Shown one piece after another: positions 25,801-35,424 of a stretch of DNA of 64,000 nt. Numbering within the stretch: position 1 is the first letter of the stretch; each line of letters opens with the position of its first letter. A program made the translations under genes and the position numbers. The DNA is from Sipunculus nudus (Eukaryota; Annelida; Sipuncula; Golfingiida; Sipunculidae). The stretch spans positions 34,357,339 to 34,421,338 of the forward strand of contig CM049316.1 of the NCBI GenBank assembly GCA_026874595.1, read 5' to 3'. The notes under the pieces are model-generated. The model was not told where the DNA came from. It saw only the letters and a program-made list of their open reading frames with translations, and ran no database searches.

Positions 25801-27670
25801 GCGATTTAATATTTACTCGCGTAACGGGCTTTAAGCCACTGACGTCATCGTTTGAATGCGCCATAAAGGTTTGCGAGAGGTCAAGTACAGAACGCTCTGG
25901 TTTCAGACTTGCCTTTTTACTCATCGCTCGAGTCACTACACAGCCTGGAAATACGCCCGGAAACTCCTGCTGGAGCAGGTCTGTGTCCCTATCAGTGCTC
26001 GGCAATTTTGTCATTCTGGGATCAATTTTCACTCTGTCACCAGCTAAATCGTTGCCTAGGAGGAGCGAAACGCCCTCTACTGGCAACTTTGAACAAACTC
26101 CTACAGTTACAAATTCAGAGACTAAATCAGATTCTAGTTTCACTCTGTGTAATGGAACTTCTAAAAATTCCGAATTAACGCCCTGGACTAGAACTGAACA
26201 CCCCGCGTAACTCTCTTGAGAGAAGGGAAGAACAGATTTCAAAACGAGGCTTTGGGTTGCCCCGGTATCCCTTAAGATTTTAACACGGGCCTTTCTTGCA
26301 TGGTTACCCTCTAACTGAACAAAGCCATCTGACACAAAGGGCTGAAAGCTCTCGTGGACAGGGCTTTGTGTTTCACCTTTAGTCTCTAGTTGACTGGGCA
26401 TTGTTACCGGTTTCATGCTCTGCGTAACAGTCAATGCATTAGGTTTAGGCTTACTTTGACCGTATCTTTTTCTATAACACTCAGATTCTGTATGCCCCTT
26501 GAACTCACAGAATGTACAATATTTGGGTCCAGTCCTAGGTTGTCCCTCTTTATGTTGAGCAGGAGAGTCAGATTGACTTTTATACTGGGGTTTACCATGA
26601 TCGGACTGTGGTTTACCTGAGCCGGAGTGACCCCGATAGTAGGGACTACCCTTCCTCCGACCCAGTTTTGGGCTTTTGCTACCTTCTCTTTTCTCACCAT
26701 ACCTCCTCCTGTGACTGGTATAACTGGGGCGGTGCGTCAAGGCAAATTCATCTGCCAGGACACCAGCCTCGTTTACATTTCTTACTTTATGTTCATCCAA
26801 AAATATTTTAATGTCACTACGGATATGCCTTTTGAACTCTTCTATCAAAATTAGTTGTTTGAGTTTTTCAAAGTCCTGATCAATTTTCATAGACTGACAC
26901 CATCTATTAAATGCACTTTCTTTGTCTCTAGCATATTCAACATAAGTTTGATTTTCTCTTTTGGTGGTATTCCTAAATTTTAAGCGATACGCTTCGGGGA
27001 CTAATTCATAGGCTCTCAGAATGACCTCTTTTACAGTGTCGTAATCCCTGCATTGTTCGTCTGTGAGCGCAGTGTAAACGTCCTGTGCGCGACCAACCAG
27101 AACGCTTTGTAACAACAGGGTCCATTGGCCTTTCGGCCAAGCCATTAAAGTGGCCACCCGTTCAAAATAACTGAAATAACGCTCCACTTCGTTTTCATTG
27201 AAGGGAGGTACTTTTGTCGAATTTCTGAATAGGAATTCAGACGGCTCATGTGCTTTACGATTTTGAGGATTTTGTAACTCTAACTCTTTCAACTTAATTT
27301 GCGTTTCTCTTTCGATTTCACATCTACGGATTTCCGCTTCATATTTCAATTTATCTGTTTCAACTTGAGCTTCATATTTCAATTTAAGTTCATACTTTCT
27401 CAATTCTAGTTCTATCGGGTCAATAGCCGTTGCCCCAAGAGGTTCCTTAATAGGTTTTTCCTCCAAATCAGATTCCTCTTTACTTTCTACATCGCCATAT
27501 AATGATTGCTTAAGTACGTTTCTTAAACCCTCTACAGTGTATACCTCCATGATGTCAATATTTAAATGTAGAGCAACAATTTCAAGTTCATTTTTCTTTA
27601 ACGTATACAATAAGCTCCTATTTTCTCTTAATTGTGGTATAATTTCATTTGGTTTAAATTCCGTACCCAT
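22826..27670 (-). CDS. Gag-Pol polyprotein, order Gag-PR-IN-RT-RNase H
   Basis: 1614 codons with no stop or shift, starting MGTEFKPNEI and ending NIIADTLSRRH. Gag occupies about 1-400 with a CCHC knuckle (C385, C388, H393, C398). The protease has DTGA at 468-471. The integrase has an HHCC finger (H763, H768, C798, C801), D832, D891 and E927 (35 residues between the last two) and a GPY-type C-terminal module near 1065-1100. Reverse transcriptase spans about 1190-1410 with D1287 and YIDD at 1347-1350. RNase H spans about 1485-1612 with D1496, E1538, D1565 and D1607. All visible catalytic residues are present. Gag and Pol share one frame, so the ratio of products must be set without frameshifting. 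Integrase before RT places it with Gmr1-type elements. Confidence 0.96.
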   Translation of the reverse strand: MGTEFKPNEIIPQLRENRSLLYTLKKNELEIVALHLNIDIMEVYTVEGLRNVLKQSLYGDVESKEESDLEEKPIKEPLGATAIDPIELELRKYELKLKYEAQVETDKLKYEAEIRRCEIERETQIKLKELELQNPQNRKAHEPSEFLFRNSTKVPPFNENEVERYFSYFERVATLMAWPKGQWTLLLQSVLVGRAQDVYTALTDEQCRDYDTVKEVILRAYELVPEAYRLKFRNTTKRENQTYVEYARDKESAFNRWCQSMKIDQDFEKLKQLILIEEFKRHIRSDIKIFLDEHKVRNVNEAGVLADEFALTHRPSYTSHRRRYGEKREGSKSPKLGRRKGSPYYRGHSGSGKPQSDHGKPQYKSQSDSPAQHKEGQPRTGPKYCTFCEFKGHTESECYRKRYGQSKPKPNALTVTQSMKPVTMPSQLETKGETQSPVHESFQPFVSDGFVQLEGNHARKARVKILRDTGATQSLVLKSVLPFSQESYAGCSVLVQGVNSEFLEVPLHRVKLESDLVSEFVTVGVCSKLPVEGVSLLLGNDLAGDRVKIDPRMTKLPSTDRDTDLLQQEFPGVFPGCVVTRAMSKKASLKPERSVLDLSQTFMAHSNDDVSGLKPVTRVNIKSPACDPSGTPSPKDSTTNVVQGKQTLNRNLQRSTNGVKSPDQNGHEQLKKDRSVKNVEVSMKTDDLIAMQKKDPDIASLRENALTKEEADKVPTCFTLQNDVLVRKYRPPIVPADETWKTLYQIVVPPEYRPEILKLAHDHPMAGHLGVRKTKHKILQHFYWPKLKRDVAKYCKTCHVCQMIGKPTHQISPAPLSPIPTTHDAFESIILDCVGPLRKTKHGNEYVLTIMCTATRFPEAIPLRTISAKKIVEALVKFFTTFGLPRTIQTDQGSNFMSNIFAQVMAELGIKHYKSSAYHPESQGALERFHQTLKNMIRAYCLDTGNQWDEGLPFLIFAAREAVQESLGFSPFELVYGHCVRGPLAVLKDTWMENSSQSSLLKYVQEFKEKLSRANEIAQEHLKKAQNKMKVWYDKKTTKREFKPGDKVLVLFPIPGHPLQAKYSGPYKVVEKKSDLNYVIDTPDRRKSQQLCHINMLKEYHDRSAETCQSSPPQTNLVLIKETEKNAEDVLMKKTEHPVKLNNSDILSNLDQKLSHLDFYQLSELKEILLNYDSLFPDVPSRTNVLQHDVDVGDASPIKQAPYRAGPQKLQAIKNEIKYMIENDIIENSSSAWSSPCLLIKKPDMTYRFCTDYRKVNTVTITDTYPLPRVEDCIDRIGSATYISKLDLLKGYWQVPLTERAKQISAFVTPNGLFQYKVMPFGMKNAPACFMRLMNCVLSGLDNCTCYIDDVVVYNHIWEDHKQSLVELFERLKKAGLTVNLAKSDFCRATVTYLGHEVGQGCVKPIASKVSAIVEFPVPTNRKELMRFLGMTGYYRKFCQNFAEVVNPLTDLLKKDRKFHWNKNCQNAFERAKAILQSAPVLQAPNFDKPFSLMTDASDCGVGAVLIQDDDFNISHPVCYYSKKFLPHQKNYSTIEKETLSLLMALQHFEVYLGSTPYDITVYTDHNPITFLHKMKNNNQRLMRWSLALSEFNLVIKHIKGSDNIIADTLSRRH

Positions 27671-27807
27671 ATTTGCAAAGTATCAAGATAACGTGTCTGA
27701 GAAATATCCGAGTTCAATTGTAGTTAAATACTAGTTCAATAACTAGAGGTTATAGAGACCACTGTGAAATTTTACATCCAAATGTAGCCGTTATTACGAA
27801 ATACAGT

Positions 27808-27825
27808 GTCTCGTCGCGGTCGCCA
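27808..27825 (-). other. Primer binding site
   Basis: Three bases after the 5' LTR end, the minus strand reads TGGCGACCGCGACGAGAC. The TGG start is what pairs with a tRNA CCA end. The tRNA species was not identified. Confidence 0.65.
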
Positions 27826-27828
27826 TTA

Positions 27829-28562
27829 TGTTACGGTCCCTTTTCACACCAAACAACTCAGGCCGAACCGTAACACATATGCTCAGACACGTTCTCTTCA
27901 AATGAATACGTAACCAAAATATGGGTGCAAAAACAGTACTATATTACTAGATTCCAATATTTACATTCATACACAAATAATATAATAGTCAATACATAAC
28001 GTAATTTATAACAAAGTCTCTGAAGAAAAACTGAGTATCTAAATAACAAACTGCAACGAAATACTTAACTGAATCCGGTATACGAGAAACTGAAGTCCAT
28101 CATCAACACATAATTCGGGCACACACAAAACTGAAGTCCTGTATTAATCCATGTGGCACCAAACAAACATAAAGTCTCTCCTCTTCCTAAATAATAAAGT
28201 TCATGGCGTGGTTCATGGCATTCCGTGGGCTTGGGGACCAAGAGCCCACGGTCACGGTCCCCGGGGATAACAGCAACGTGGCGTAGCAAAGTCAATAGTC
28301 CCGCCTCGTACTGCAGGCGAGTTCGTTTTATAGGCTTTCAACAATGGGTGAAAACCGCAGAAGTTTGTGGTTTTGCTTGAGAGAAACGATAGCGCCGACA
28401 GAACTGCAAAACCAGTACTGAATGGTCCAAGAATAGTTTTTATGTTTCTAAAAGCGCGTCAGTAGTCACTGATAGCGGGGTGGATCCATAAGCGTGGAAA
28501 CGGGGGCGGCCACACCAGTTCGTGGCGCCATCCTCCGATGTCCGGGTGACGTCCATGCAACA
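27829..28562 (-). repeat. 5' LTR of the intact Gmr1-type element, with promoter
   Basis: 734 bp, TG...CA. A TATA box (TATAAAA on the minus strand, about 28326-28332) lies in the context GCCTATAAAACGAACTCGCC, also conserved in the old LTR at 14510, and probably drives transcription. The near identity to the 3' LTR implies recent insertion. Confidence 0.95.
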
Positions 28563-28567
28563 ATATA

Positions 28568-29470
28568 CAGTAGAACGCCTGTATTACGGTCACCATCGGG
28601 ACTAGATGAAAGTGGCCTTAATACAGGAGTGGCCGTTATACAGGACTTGACCAGTATAGGAGGGTTAAAATGTAACATGAAACCAAGTTCAAATCTTTAT
28701 TACAATTAAAAGAAATAAACGGATATACAGAGTATTAGTATAATATCTGTTTTCAATAAAAAAATAAAATATTTACAATCACGTCAAAGTGATTGAGACA
28801 TAGTATGCGCAAAATTTTATACAAGTAACATTATTTATTATGCATTCATTTTTAATGTATAAGTAAATTTGCGATGTTTGCCGCACTGATTTCGTTTGAT
28901 GTACGTGTTCACAAGGACATTAAAGAAAGTTAAAGATCCACAGTTTGCCAAACGTTTTCCTGATGACATAATCATCGGGACCCGCTGGTGGTCATTCGTT
29001 AATTAAATGACAAACACCCTGATTAAAATCCGGCTCGCATGACTGATTCCCAAACATCCACGCAGGTGGGAACACATGATTTACTTTTGTGCATACTAAT
29101 GAGGCTGAGTGAGGGAGTGCGACGCTGGCTACGTGTCAAACAACCCAGTCACGGTCGAGTGGATACCTTTATACAGGCACTCATTAACAGAGGAATATGT
29201 GAGAGCGGACACTTGTGTAATGATATTGAGGTCAGATCTGGCCGATCGATTTGTTGAGCCCATGTCACGGAGTCACTGCCCCTGACATTAATTGAGGCGT
29301 TTCCCGGCCTGCGGGACCGAAAGACCTGGCCGTAATACGGAATAGAGGAGTGACCGTAATTGACAACAAAATGATTATGAAATATAACTGTCGAAAATTC
29401 GGGACCGGGAAATCTGACCGCAATAGACGTATTGACCGTTATTGAGGCGTGGCCGTTAGCAGGCGTTCTA

Positions 29471-29473
<3 letters not shown>
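28568..29473. mobile_element. Pogo/Tigger-like non-autonomous DNA transposon (MITE)
   Basis: 906 bp with 14 bp perfect terminal inverted repeats, CAGTAGAACGCCTG at the left and CAGGCGTTCTACTG at the right, flanked by TA on both sides. The CAGTAGAAC start, the TA target and further inner repeats such as GGCCGTTATACAGG and TGACCGTTATTGAGG suit the pogo branch of Tc1/mariner. It encodes no transposase, so it would need one supplied in trans. Confidence 0.85.

Positions 29474-29523
<50 letters not shown>
29474..29523. repeat. (TA)n tract at the right edge of the MITE
   Basis: About 50 bp of TA repeats. With the tract left of the Gmr1 element it suggests that the MITE inserted into one TA array. 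Confidence 0.92.
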
Positions 29524-29527
<4 letters not shown>

Positions 29528-30189
29528 TTAGACATTGTTGCAGGGATTCATGTATCACACAGTAAAAGAAATGTGAACTGCCACCTTGACAGCAAAGCCT
29601 CAGTTAATACAGATATGATAGCACAGGCTGTCATTCCCAATACCATGGCTGTCAATCTACACGCTGCATCTTCATGCTACAGTTCTGGTTAATGAAATAT
29701 TATGTTACCTGTTTTATAAACCACTGCAACATGAAAAATGTAGTTGGGTGATGTACATACATAAAAATGTCATTAATGATATATGAAGTTATCTGTCTTA
29801 TTATCATATACATATGTCAACATTATATAAATTGACTGATTAAAATATATACGTGTGATCTCTGCAGTATAGAATGCACATTCATTATCCATGGCTAAGT
29901 TCTTCCTGTCATACAGGTTTACACTCAGATATTGTTTTATATCCTTGATCATTTCCAAGATACATATACAACTAGCTATAGAATATTAAATATTTCTCCT
30001 AGACCAAATTCTATTGAAATTGTCATTTTATATATCCATTATGGATTACAAATAAAACATGAGATGAACATGTTAAGTGTTTCATATGTGATACAAGTTA
30101 TCAATGGTATCTGAAATGCCACATCACATACTGATTTCACATATTTGAATAATATTAAATGCATGATATATAATTGTAAATATATGTAC

Positions 30190-30321
30190 CTTTATATTCT
30201 ACATTTAGGAATTCACACACTCTGTCCATGGCAATGTTTTTCCCCTTTCCTCCCTTAAGGTTCACGGTCCTGTTGTGTATGATTTCCTCAATCAGCCGAG
30301 GGGGCAACCATCCTGACACCT
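30190..30321 (-). pseudogene. DUF6589-like gene exon 11
   Basis: 132 nt encoding VSGWLPPRLIEEIIHNRTVN and LKGGKGKNIAMDRVCEFLNV. The NRTVN-L-GG-G-N motif is typical of the C-terminal part of this family. The donor AAAG/GTACAT is in phase 1 and matches exon 12, 9.1 kb away. Confidence 0.82.
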
Positions 30322-30925
30322 CTGAAATATGTAACATAAACACAATCAGACAATAAATATATTGAGGACCTATCTAAACTAATGGTTATCCTCTGGACCT
30401 TTCATTACAATAGGCCTGTATATGTGGACATCACCACACACAGGCTGCTTGTTTTGTTTCTATCAACTTGTTTCATTATAATATGTGGGGGCCAGCCAAT
30501 ACAATAAATAAAAATCAACAAGGGCATCTGGCAGTCAGTCAGTTGAACCAGAGCTTTCCAATGGCATTTTGCAACAAGTGACCTTACTACCTCCCCATAT
30601 ATTCACCCTACCACATTAGATTTCATGTTTCACCCATATATCAACATTGCTGTTTTTACAGACATGTTGTTGATAAAAAAATCCATACATCCTTCATGAA
30701 GGCATATCAGTACTTTCACAATCAATATTACCAATATATCATTAATATATACACAGAGAATGCCAGATATCCCAAGACAATAACATGTTCAAAGACAAGT
30801 GAATGGCCACCTTTAACTCACAATCGCCTTTATGACTCTGAGGCCTGAGCTATACCCATTGTTCACAGATGCAGGTATCATCTATAATATTAATGTATGA
30901 ATAGGTTATAAACAGTTTCACAAAC

Positions 30926-31159
30926 CTGATCATAGATGATGTGCAATGATAAGATACTTATAATGATTGCCACGCCAGAATCGTGGCATATTTATCTTCC
31001 ACATGGAGACCATGGCAAGTCAATCTCCTTCCCGAATGGTGTCTCGATGACTGAGATCAAGCACTCCAAACCAGGTCACTGCTAAGGCATAGTTCCTCAC
31101 ATGGTCCATCTGTTCACCGGCAGATTCTGCACATTGCCTTGAACAATACCAGCTTTCAT
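30926..31159 (-). pseudogene. DUF6589-like gene exon 10: end of the second finger and downstream core
   Basis: It reads DESWYCSRQC, completing the second finger, then MDHVRNYALAVTWFGVLDLS and TIREGD. TGA follows at 31022-31020 where Gly would be expected in a GDG motif. The frame continues LAMVSMWKINMPRFWRGNHY, with another TGA at 30932-30930 just before the ATCAG/GTTTGT donor. Confidence 0.78.
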
Positions 31160-31392
31160 CTAAAAGAGTCGAATCATTTATTTATGACCAGCATGATCAT
31201 CAAGGGTCTTGCATGTTATCACATATCATAACATTTTGTGTAGGACCATGGGTACTCCATATTTTTAATCATCAACCGGAACACTGATTATATCACATTC
31301 AATGTATACACTAAATCAATAACATTCTTCTGATCATATTACATTTTAGTCACGTGTTATCAGTAACAAACATATTAGGGATATTCAGTTAC

Positions 31393-31662
31393 CAGGCACG
31401 TTTTGCATGTGAACACATTCCAGATGAAACACCATTCCTTGTGTGCAGTCCTCTCCCCTTGCACATGACACAACTGGTCCTTCTTTCAACTTCTTGCACT
31501 TGCAATGACATGAAGCTGCAGTGTCCTTGCAGTCGATGGAACACCACCAGTCATTCTTCGGTCCTGGCATGTCAATCTCTGCTAACTGAACACATAATAT
31601 GTGGAACCAGGCTCCATGGGGGCAATCACTGTAGGAGCATCTGACCATAGGCTCTTCTTTGT
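31393..31662 (-). pseudogene. DUF6589-like gene exon 9: PHD finger and start of a second one
   Basis: With exon 8 it completes a C4HC3 PHD pattern: CFC, then CSYSDC, HGAWFHILC, and WWCSIDC. A second similar unit starts CHCKCKKLKEGPVVSCARGE and FHLEC. PHD fingers usually bind histone H3 tails, so chromatin targeting is possible. No disruption is seen. Phase 1 at both ends. Confidence 0.82.
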
Positions 31663-31942
31663 CTGTCAATTGACCAACACAATGTTTACAGTAACTGCAC
31701 GTTCTATTATTATGAACAGTAAACTAAACTAAATGTACAATTGCATGTGATTGTAAGGTTCCCTGCAGTGTTTACTGAGCATATGTGATCACTTAAATTA
31801 ATGCAATGACACTCTAACAGTAGCAGGGTGAATATCAGCGATATTGTGCATGTTTACCATTTTTTTTATTTATGTTTATGTTTTGGGATATCCTGTATTA
31901 CAGTTATTGCTCATATTGTCATCTATGATAGTAAAACGCTAC

Positions 31943-32321
31943 CTTCACCACAGAAGCACCAGTTAGATACATGATCATCTTCTTCTGCCTCAAGGACAGC
32001 CTGTATATCAGACTGTGGTGTCAATAGCCACACCTTGCTTACTATTGTTCGGCATATGCCACTGAGGAAATCTTTTTTGTCTTCTGCTGAGGCATTAGGC
32101 ACTGCACCATCTGGTACATCTACAATGCTTTCCATTCCATACACTTTCAGAGCCAAATATACAATATGAGCTTCTGTAGTGATACGGATGAAATTGTCAA
32201 CATAGTTGAAGGAGCTCATCACATCCTTTGTCACATTTCGATGTTGGAACGAATTCTTCAACTGAGCTCAAGTCCCTCGTTCAGCAATGCTCTTTCCACT
32301 GAAGAGAATATTCATTGTTTC
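31943..32321 (-). pseudogene. DUF6589-like gene exon 8: through to the first Cys pair of a PHD finger
   Basis: It reads ETMNILFSGKSIAERGT, then TGA at 32270-32268, then AQLKNSFQHRNVTKDVMSSF in the same frame. It ends NWCFCGE in phase 1 at a GAAG/GTAGCG donor. The stop is a substitution, not a frameshift, since the exon length suits both neighbours. Confidence 0.8.
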
Positions 32322-32415
32322 CTACAATTGGACAGAATTGACATAAGGCAGGTATTAACACTTTTTTTTCTATTTCACTACCTTCAGGCAGCATTCATGT
32401 CAATTGTTTGGGGAA

Positions 32416-32430
32416 GGGGGGGGGGGGGGG
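32416..32430. repeat. G15 homopolymer in intron 7
   Basis: Fifteen consecutive G. A similar G15 run lies in intron 3 at 34864-34878. Confidence 0.9.
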
Positions 32431-32849
32431 TACTTGCAATTTGCTGGACTACTTCCTTGTCTCCCAACCATTGCATTGGATATGATCAGTTTCCTGTTCT
32501 CTTTGTCATACCCTTCAACTGCATTCAAGTTATGAGATTGTACATGAATAAATGGGATAGTGGGTTCATTCCATATTGGAAGCAGCAGTCCACCTTTTCT
32601 GTGTATTTATGTTCTATCTCATATTGCATGACCCAGCAAGGCTATTCATACAACCCTCTACATAACAGCTGTAGGGTTACGTAACAGATATGTATCCAAC
32701 ATGTCCCTCTTCTCAATTCCCCAGCATTAATAACTGATGGTTTCATAGTGGATCAATAAGTATCAATCAGCAGCACAGTTTAATGCTATTAGTTGATGTT
32801 GAACATGTCAATGCACAACCCTGGTTTCACATTTACGAGATATTCATAC

Positions 32850-33122
32850 CTGAAGCATTATGCCTCTGTGATGAAATTCATGCGGTACAGGGTGAAGTCC
32901 TTCAAGGCGCTCACTGTCTGTCAGGTCAGCTGCCCTGGCCTTCCTCGCATCCCGCATTCTTTCTACTGACAGTGCATCACCATGAGTTGGTACTACCCGA
33001 TACGACCCATTATTACTTCTTGGTACATATCTTTGCAGTCCTTCCATAATGTTGATGACCCCTACTGTAATGATGACCCCTTCTGTTGATGACGGGTTGG
33101 CATCTATGATACCTATATTTAT
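32850..33122 (-). pseudogene. DUF6589-like gene exon 7: GD-A-L-S-V-E-R motif
   Basis: 273 nt, exactly 91 codons, phase 0 at both ends. It contains HGDALSVERMRDARKARA and DLTDSERLEGLHPVPHEFHH, the most family-specific stretch (compare the 'GDxLTVxR...R...GWFHLQM' pattern of DUF6589 proteins). Intact frame. Confidence 0.8.
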
Positions 33123-33202
33123 CTGCAGAAAAAGGTTCATATGTGTTCATTATGTACTTTTCCCATTGTGAGTTATTCTATACAGCTCATACAGTGACAT
33201 TT

Positions 33203-33205
<3 letters not shown>

Positions 33206-33252
<47 letters not shown>
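33206..33252. repeat. (TA)n microsatellite in intron 6
   Basis: About 47 bp of TA just after exon 6 of the DUF6589-like gene; it explains the YIYIYI tail of the open frame there. Confidence 0.92.
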
Positions 33253-33256
<4 letters not shown>

Positions 33257-33283
33257 CATGCAAAGTTTATTTAATGATCTCAC

Positions 33284-33632
33284 CATTTCACTTCTTTGGG
33301 ATGCTTGTTCTTCATACATATGAGGAATATGCCATTGAACAATGTCTTGATATTGTTTGAAGTAGGGCATATTCTTCACACGGATTCTTGACACAATAGT
33401 TTCCATTCTGGAACGAAGCATGTCTTCATCCTCCAGGTTTTGGAAGTATGCTTGCAGAGGAATTTCCGATGCATTTAACTGTACATTGCGCTCCTTAAGA
33501 CCTTCCACATTGACCCTGTTTTTGGCAGCATAGCAATTTGCCCAGAGCTTCATCTCATTTTTTGCCCTCTGCACTGATCTCTGGCCTGAATCATGATCTG
33601 AGCATTGTCCCAGACTAATGCATAGCCAGAAC
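33284..33632 (-). pseudogene. DUF6589-like gene exon 6
   Basis: From the acceptor TTCTCTAG the frame SGYALVWDNAQIMIQARDQ begins, the DN-containing motif of the family. At an A6 run (33558-33563) the frame changes to NEMKLWANCYAAKNRVNVEG, consistent with one missing A. The donor is ATG/GTGAGA at 33284. A (TA)n tract follows in the intron. Confidence 0.75.
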
Positions 33633-33694
33633 CTAGAGAACAATTTAAATAAGTTATTTAGTATCACGTATTGCATCTACTCTATATACACTGT

Positions 33695-33857
33695 TCAATA
33701 TACTGGTTCCTCAGGTGCACAGATGCACCAAAAAACAGTTTTATGCACCCGCTTTATCACTGCAAGGTCCACGGAGGGCAACTGAGGCTTGTAACTAGGA
33801 CAGATCTGCAGGTCTGTTAGGCACATGTCCAGATGATCAAACAATGACATATGAACA
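33695..33857 (-). pseudogene. DUF6589-like gene, probable exon 5, 3' limit unresolved
   Basis: After an acceptor TTTCAG the frame reads VHMSLFDHLDMCLTDLQICP and SVDLAVIKRVHK. It fits by position between exons 4 and 6, but I see no convincing donor and the phases do not match. Another exon may lie between 33695 and 33632. Confidence 0.45.
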
Positions 33858-34281
33858 CTGAAACATGATGTCATAATAGACACTACTTATATATAGAATC
33901 AGTGATCAGAGCTTTTCTTTAGATGGATATTATTCAAGGTCAAATTCCGATCAGGTTGAAACCCATAGCTTATTTTTTTTTCTGCACTGTAATATGTGTA
34001 TAAATTATAATATAGCTGTTTTAAATATTAGTGTTATGACAATGTCTTAGTGCACCTTGAAATTACTTGTGCACCAAGTTGTACCAAGTTGTAAGGCTGC
34101 ACCTTGCCATGAAAAAGTATGTTGTACACAGATATAGATACATATATTTCTTCTTGTTTTAAATTCTAAATGTTCAATCTGGCATAATATTTACCACACA
34201 TAATTTCTTGTTACATTATATCATTGTCATTTATTGGTTGGATTACAGGAAATATGCAGACAACTTCTGAAATAGTCATAC

Positions 34282-34576
34282 CTCTCCCACTTAAGGTTTT
34301 GTCTTCTTCTTCATACCACGTCGATTCCTCTGACTGCTCAATTCTGGATGCATAATCTACCGACTCATTTGAGGTGCTTGTTTCCTCCTGAAGTGGTATG
34401 TATTCCTCATCAGAGTCCTCCTTAGCACTTAGGTCCTCCCAGCCATCATCATCTGCATTGGATGTTGAAGGGTAGGATGTATCAGTTGATGAAGCTGATG
34501 TTGCTGTTGTGGTTGTTGTGGTGTGCACCTCTGTGGAGCCACCTGACACAGATCCAGTAGTGTTGACGTATGGTTC
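34282..34576 (-). pseudogene. DUF6589-like gene exon 4: low-complexity acidic segment
   Basis: It encodes EPYVNTTGSVSGGS followed by Thr/Ser-rich and then Asp/Glu-rich sequence, as expected for a disordered linker. The donor is GAG/GTATGA at 34282. It ends in phase 1, whereas the next recognised block appears to need phase 2, so an exon or a base may be missing. Confidence 0.65.
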
Positions 34577-34863
34577 CTGTCAAATAACCAAAAACATGTG
34601 ATTGTCATTATTTATAATCCCAATTTTTATTCGTTTTTTTTAAATTTAAAACAATTTATTGTTATATTATACCATGCAATATCAACTTGGTTTTCATGAT
34701 GTGTCATGACAAGGGTTATTCATGTTGACACAGGCCATATCTGATTTAAAACAAGTTTGACTGATGCCTTCATGTTGAACAGCCTGTTTTATCAGGATGA
34801 TATCCTGAATTATCACACATTAAAATACTATCTTGAATTATCAGGAACTAGAGCTGAATGACT

Positions 34864-34878
34864 GGGGGGGGGGGGGGG
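34864..34878. repeat. G15 homopolymer in intron 3
   Basis: Fifteen consecutive G between exons 3 and 4 of the DUF6589-like gene. Confidence 0.9.
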
Positions 34879-35195
34879 TTAGAACACCTATGGATATGAA
34901 TACAGCATTAGGAATTCCTTTCAATAAAATTTAATAAAAAATTGAGGTTTTCCTTATTTTATCAAAGGAATGAAGTCGCAAAGACCCGGTTTTCAGCTAG
35001 GTGAGGGATCTTTTGGACATCTAACATTATGCAGATTTTTGGATTCCTAGGTCTTCAGATATTAAAACTTGCCACATCTATGGGCGGCCCGACGACAGCC
35101 AATGGACCACTCCTTTAGCTCAGATGACTCATAGTCAGCTAAGCTAATAATTGCAAATTAAATGTGATGATGTTCTGTACAATTATGTGCCTCAC

Positions 35196-35322
35196 CTTCT
35201 CACTGCTTCCACAACGCCACATCAGCACACCATTCAGTGCCTGCAGGAAGCTGAACTTCTTGGCGTTGATTGTGTAAAGTGGCACAGAGAGCATGTAGCC
35301 GAGCCTTGGGAGGATGAACGAC
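35196..35322 (-). pseudogene. DUF6589-like gene exon 3
   Basis: 127 nt encoding SFILPRLGYMLSVPLYTINA and FSFLQALNGVLMWRCGSSEK, clean acceptor (GATCAG) and donor (GTGAGG). It joins exon 2 in phase 2 and exon 4 in phase 0. No disruption is seen. Confidence 0.8.
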
Positions 35323-35424
35323 CTGATCAATATACAATGAATTATTATACGAGGAATGTGGTATTTTTTCTATTCTTACTTATTTTATATCAAATAAATT
35401 AAAAATATTCATATTAAGTATTAC

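Larger units (their letters stand above)
21858..28562 (-). mobile_element. Full-length Gmr1-type Ty3/gypsy LTR retrotransposon
   Basis: A 6705 bp element in minus orientation. The 734 bp LTRs are 27829-28562 (5') and 21858-22591 (3'), each with TG...CA ends. There is a primer binding site beside the 5' LTR, a purine tract beside the 3' LTR and one uninterrupted gag-pol frame. The flanks show ATAT on each side, a probable 4 bp target duplication, though in TA repeats this is weak evidence. Integrase lies before reverse transcriptase, the order that defines Gmr1-like elements and otherwise marks Ty1/copia. It sits in the same orientation as the host gene's last intron. There is no envelope gene. 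Confidence 0.95.
21048..30189 (-). other. Last intron of the DUF6589-like gene, enlarged by nested insertions
   Basis: About 1.5 kb of the 9.1 kb is original intron (21048-21750 and 29524-30189). The rest is (TA)n, the intact Gmr1-type element and the pogo-like MITE. Both splice sites are intact. The original parts are AT-rich with no recognisable gene. Confidence 0.75.

Noticed and set aside
25737-26210. 157-codon plus-strand open frame, and others at 26390 and 26608
   Set aside because: Antisense shadows of the intact Gmr1 gag-pol frame.
28494-28709. 71-codon frame crossing an LTR end into the MITE
   Set aside because: It spans the junction of two unrelated transposons.
29149-29535. 128-codon minus-strand frame
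   Set aside because: Translation of the MITE end and a TA array; no conserved motif.
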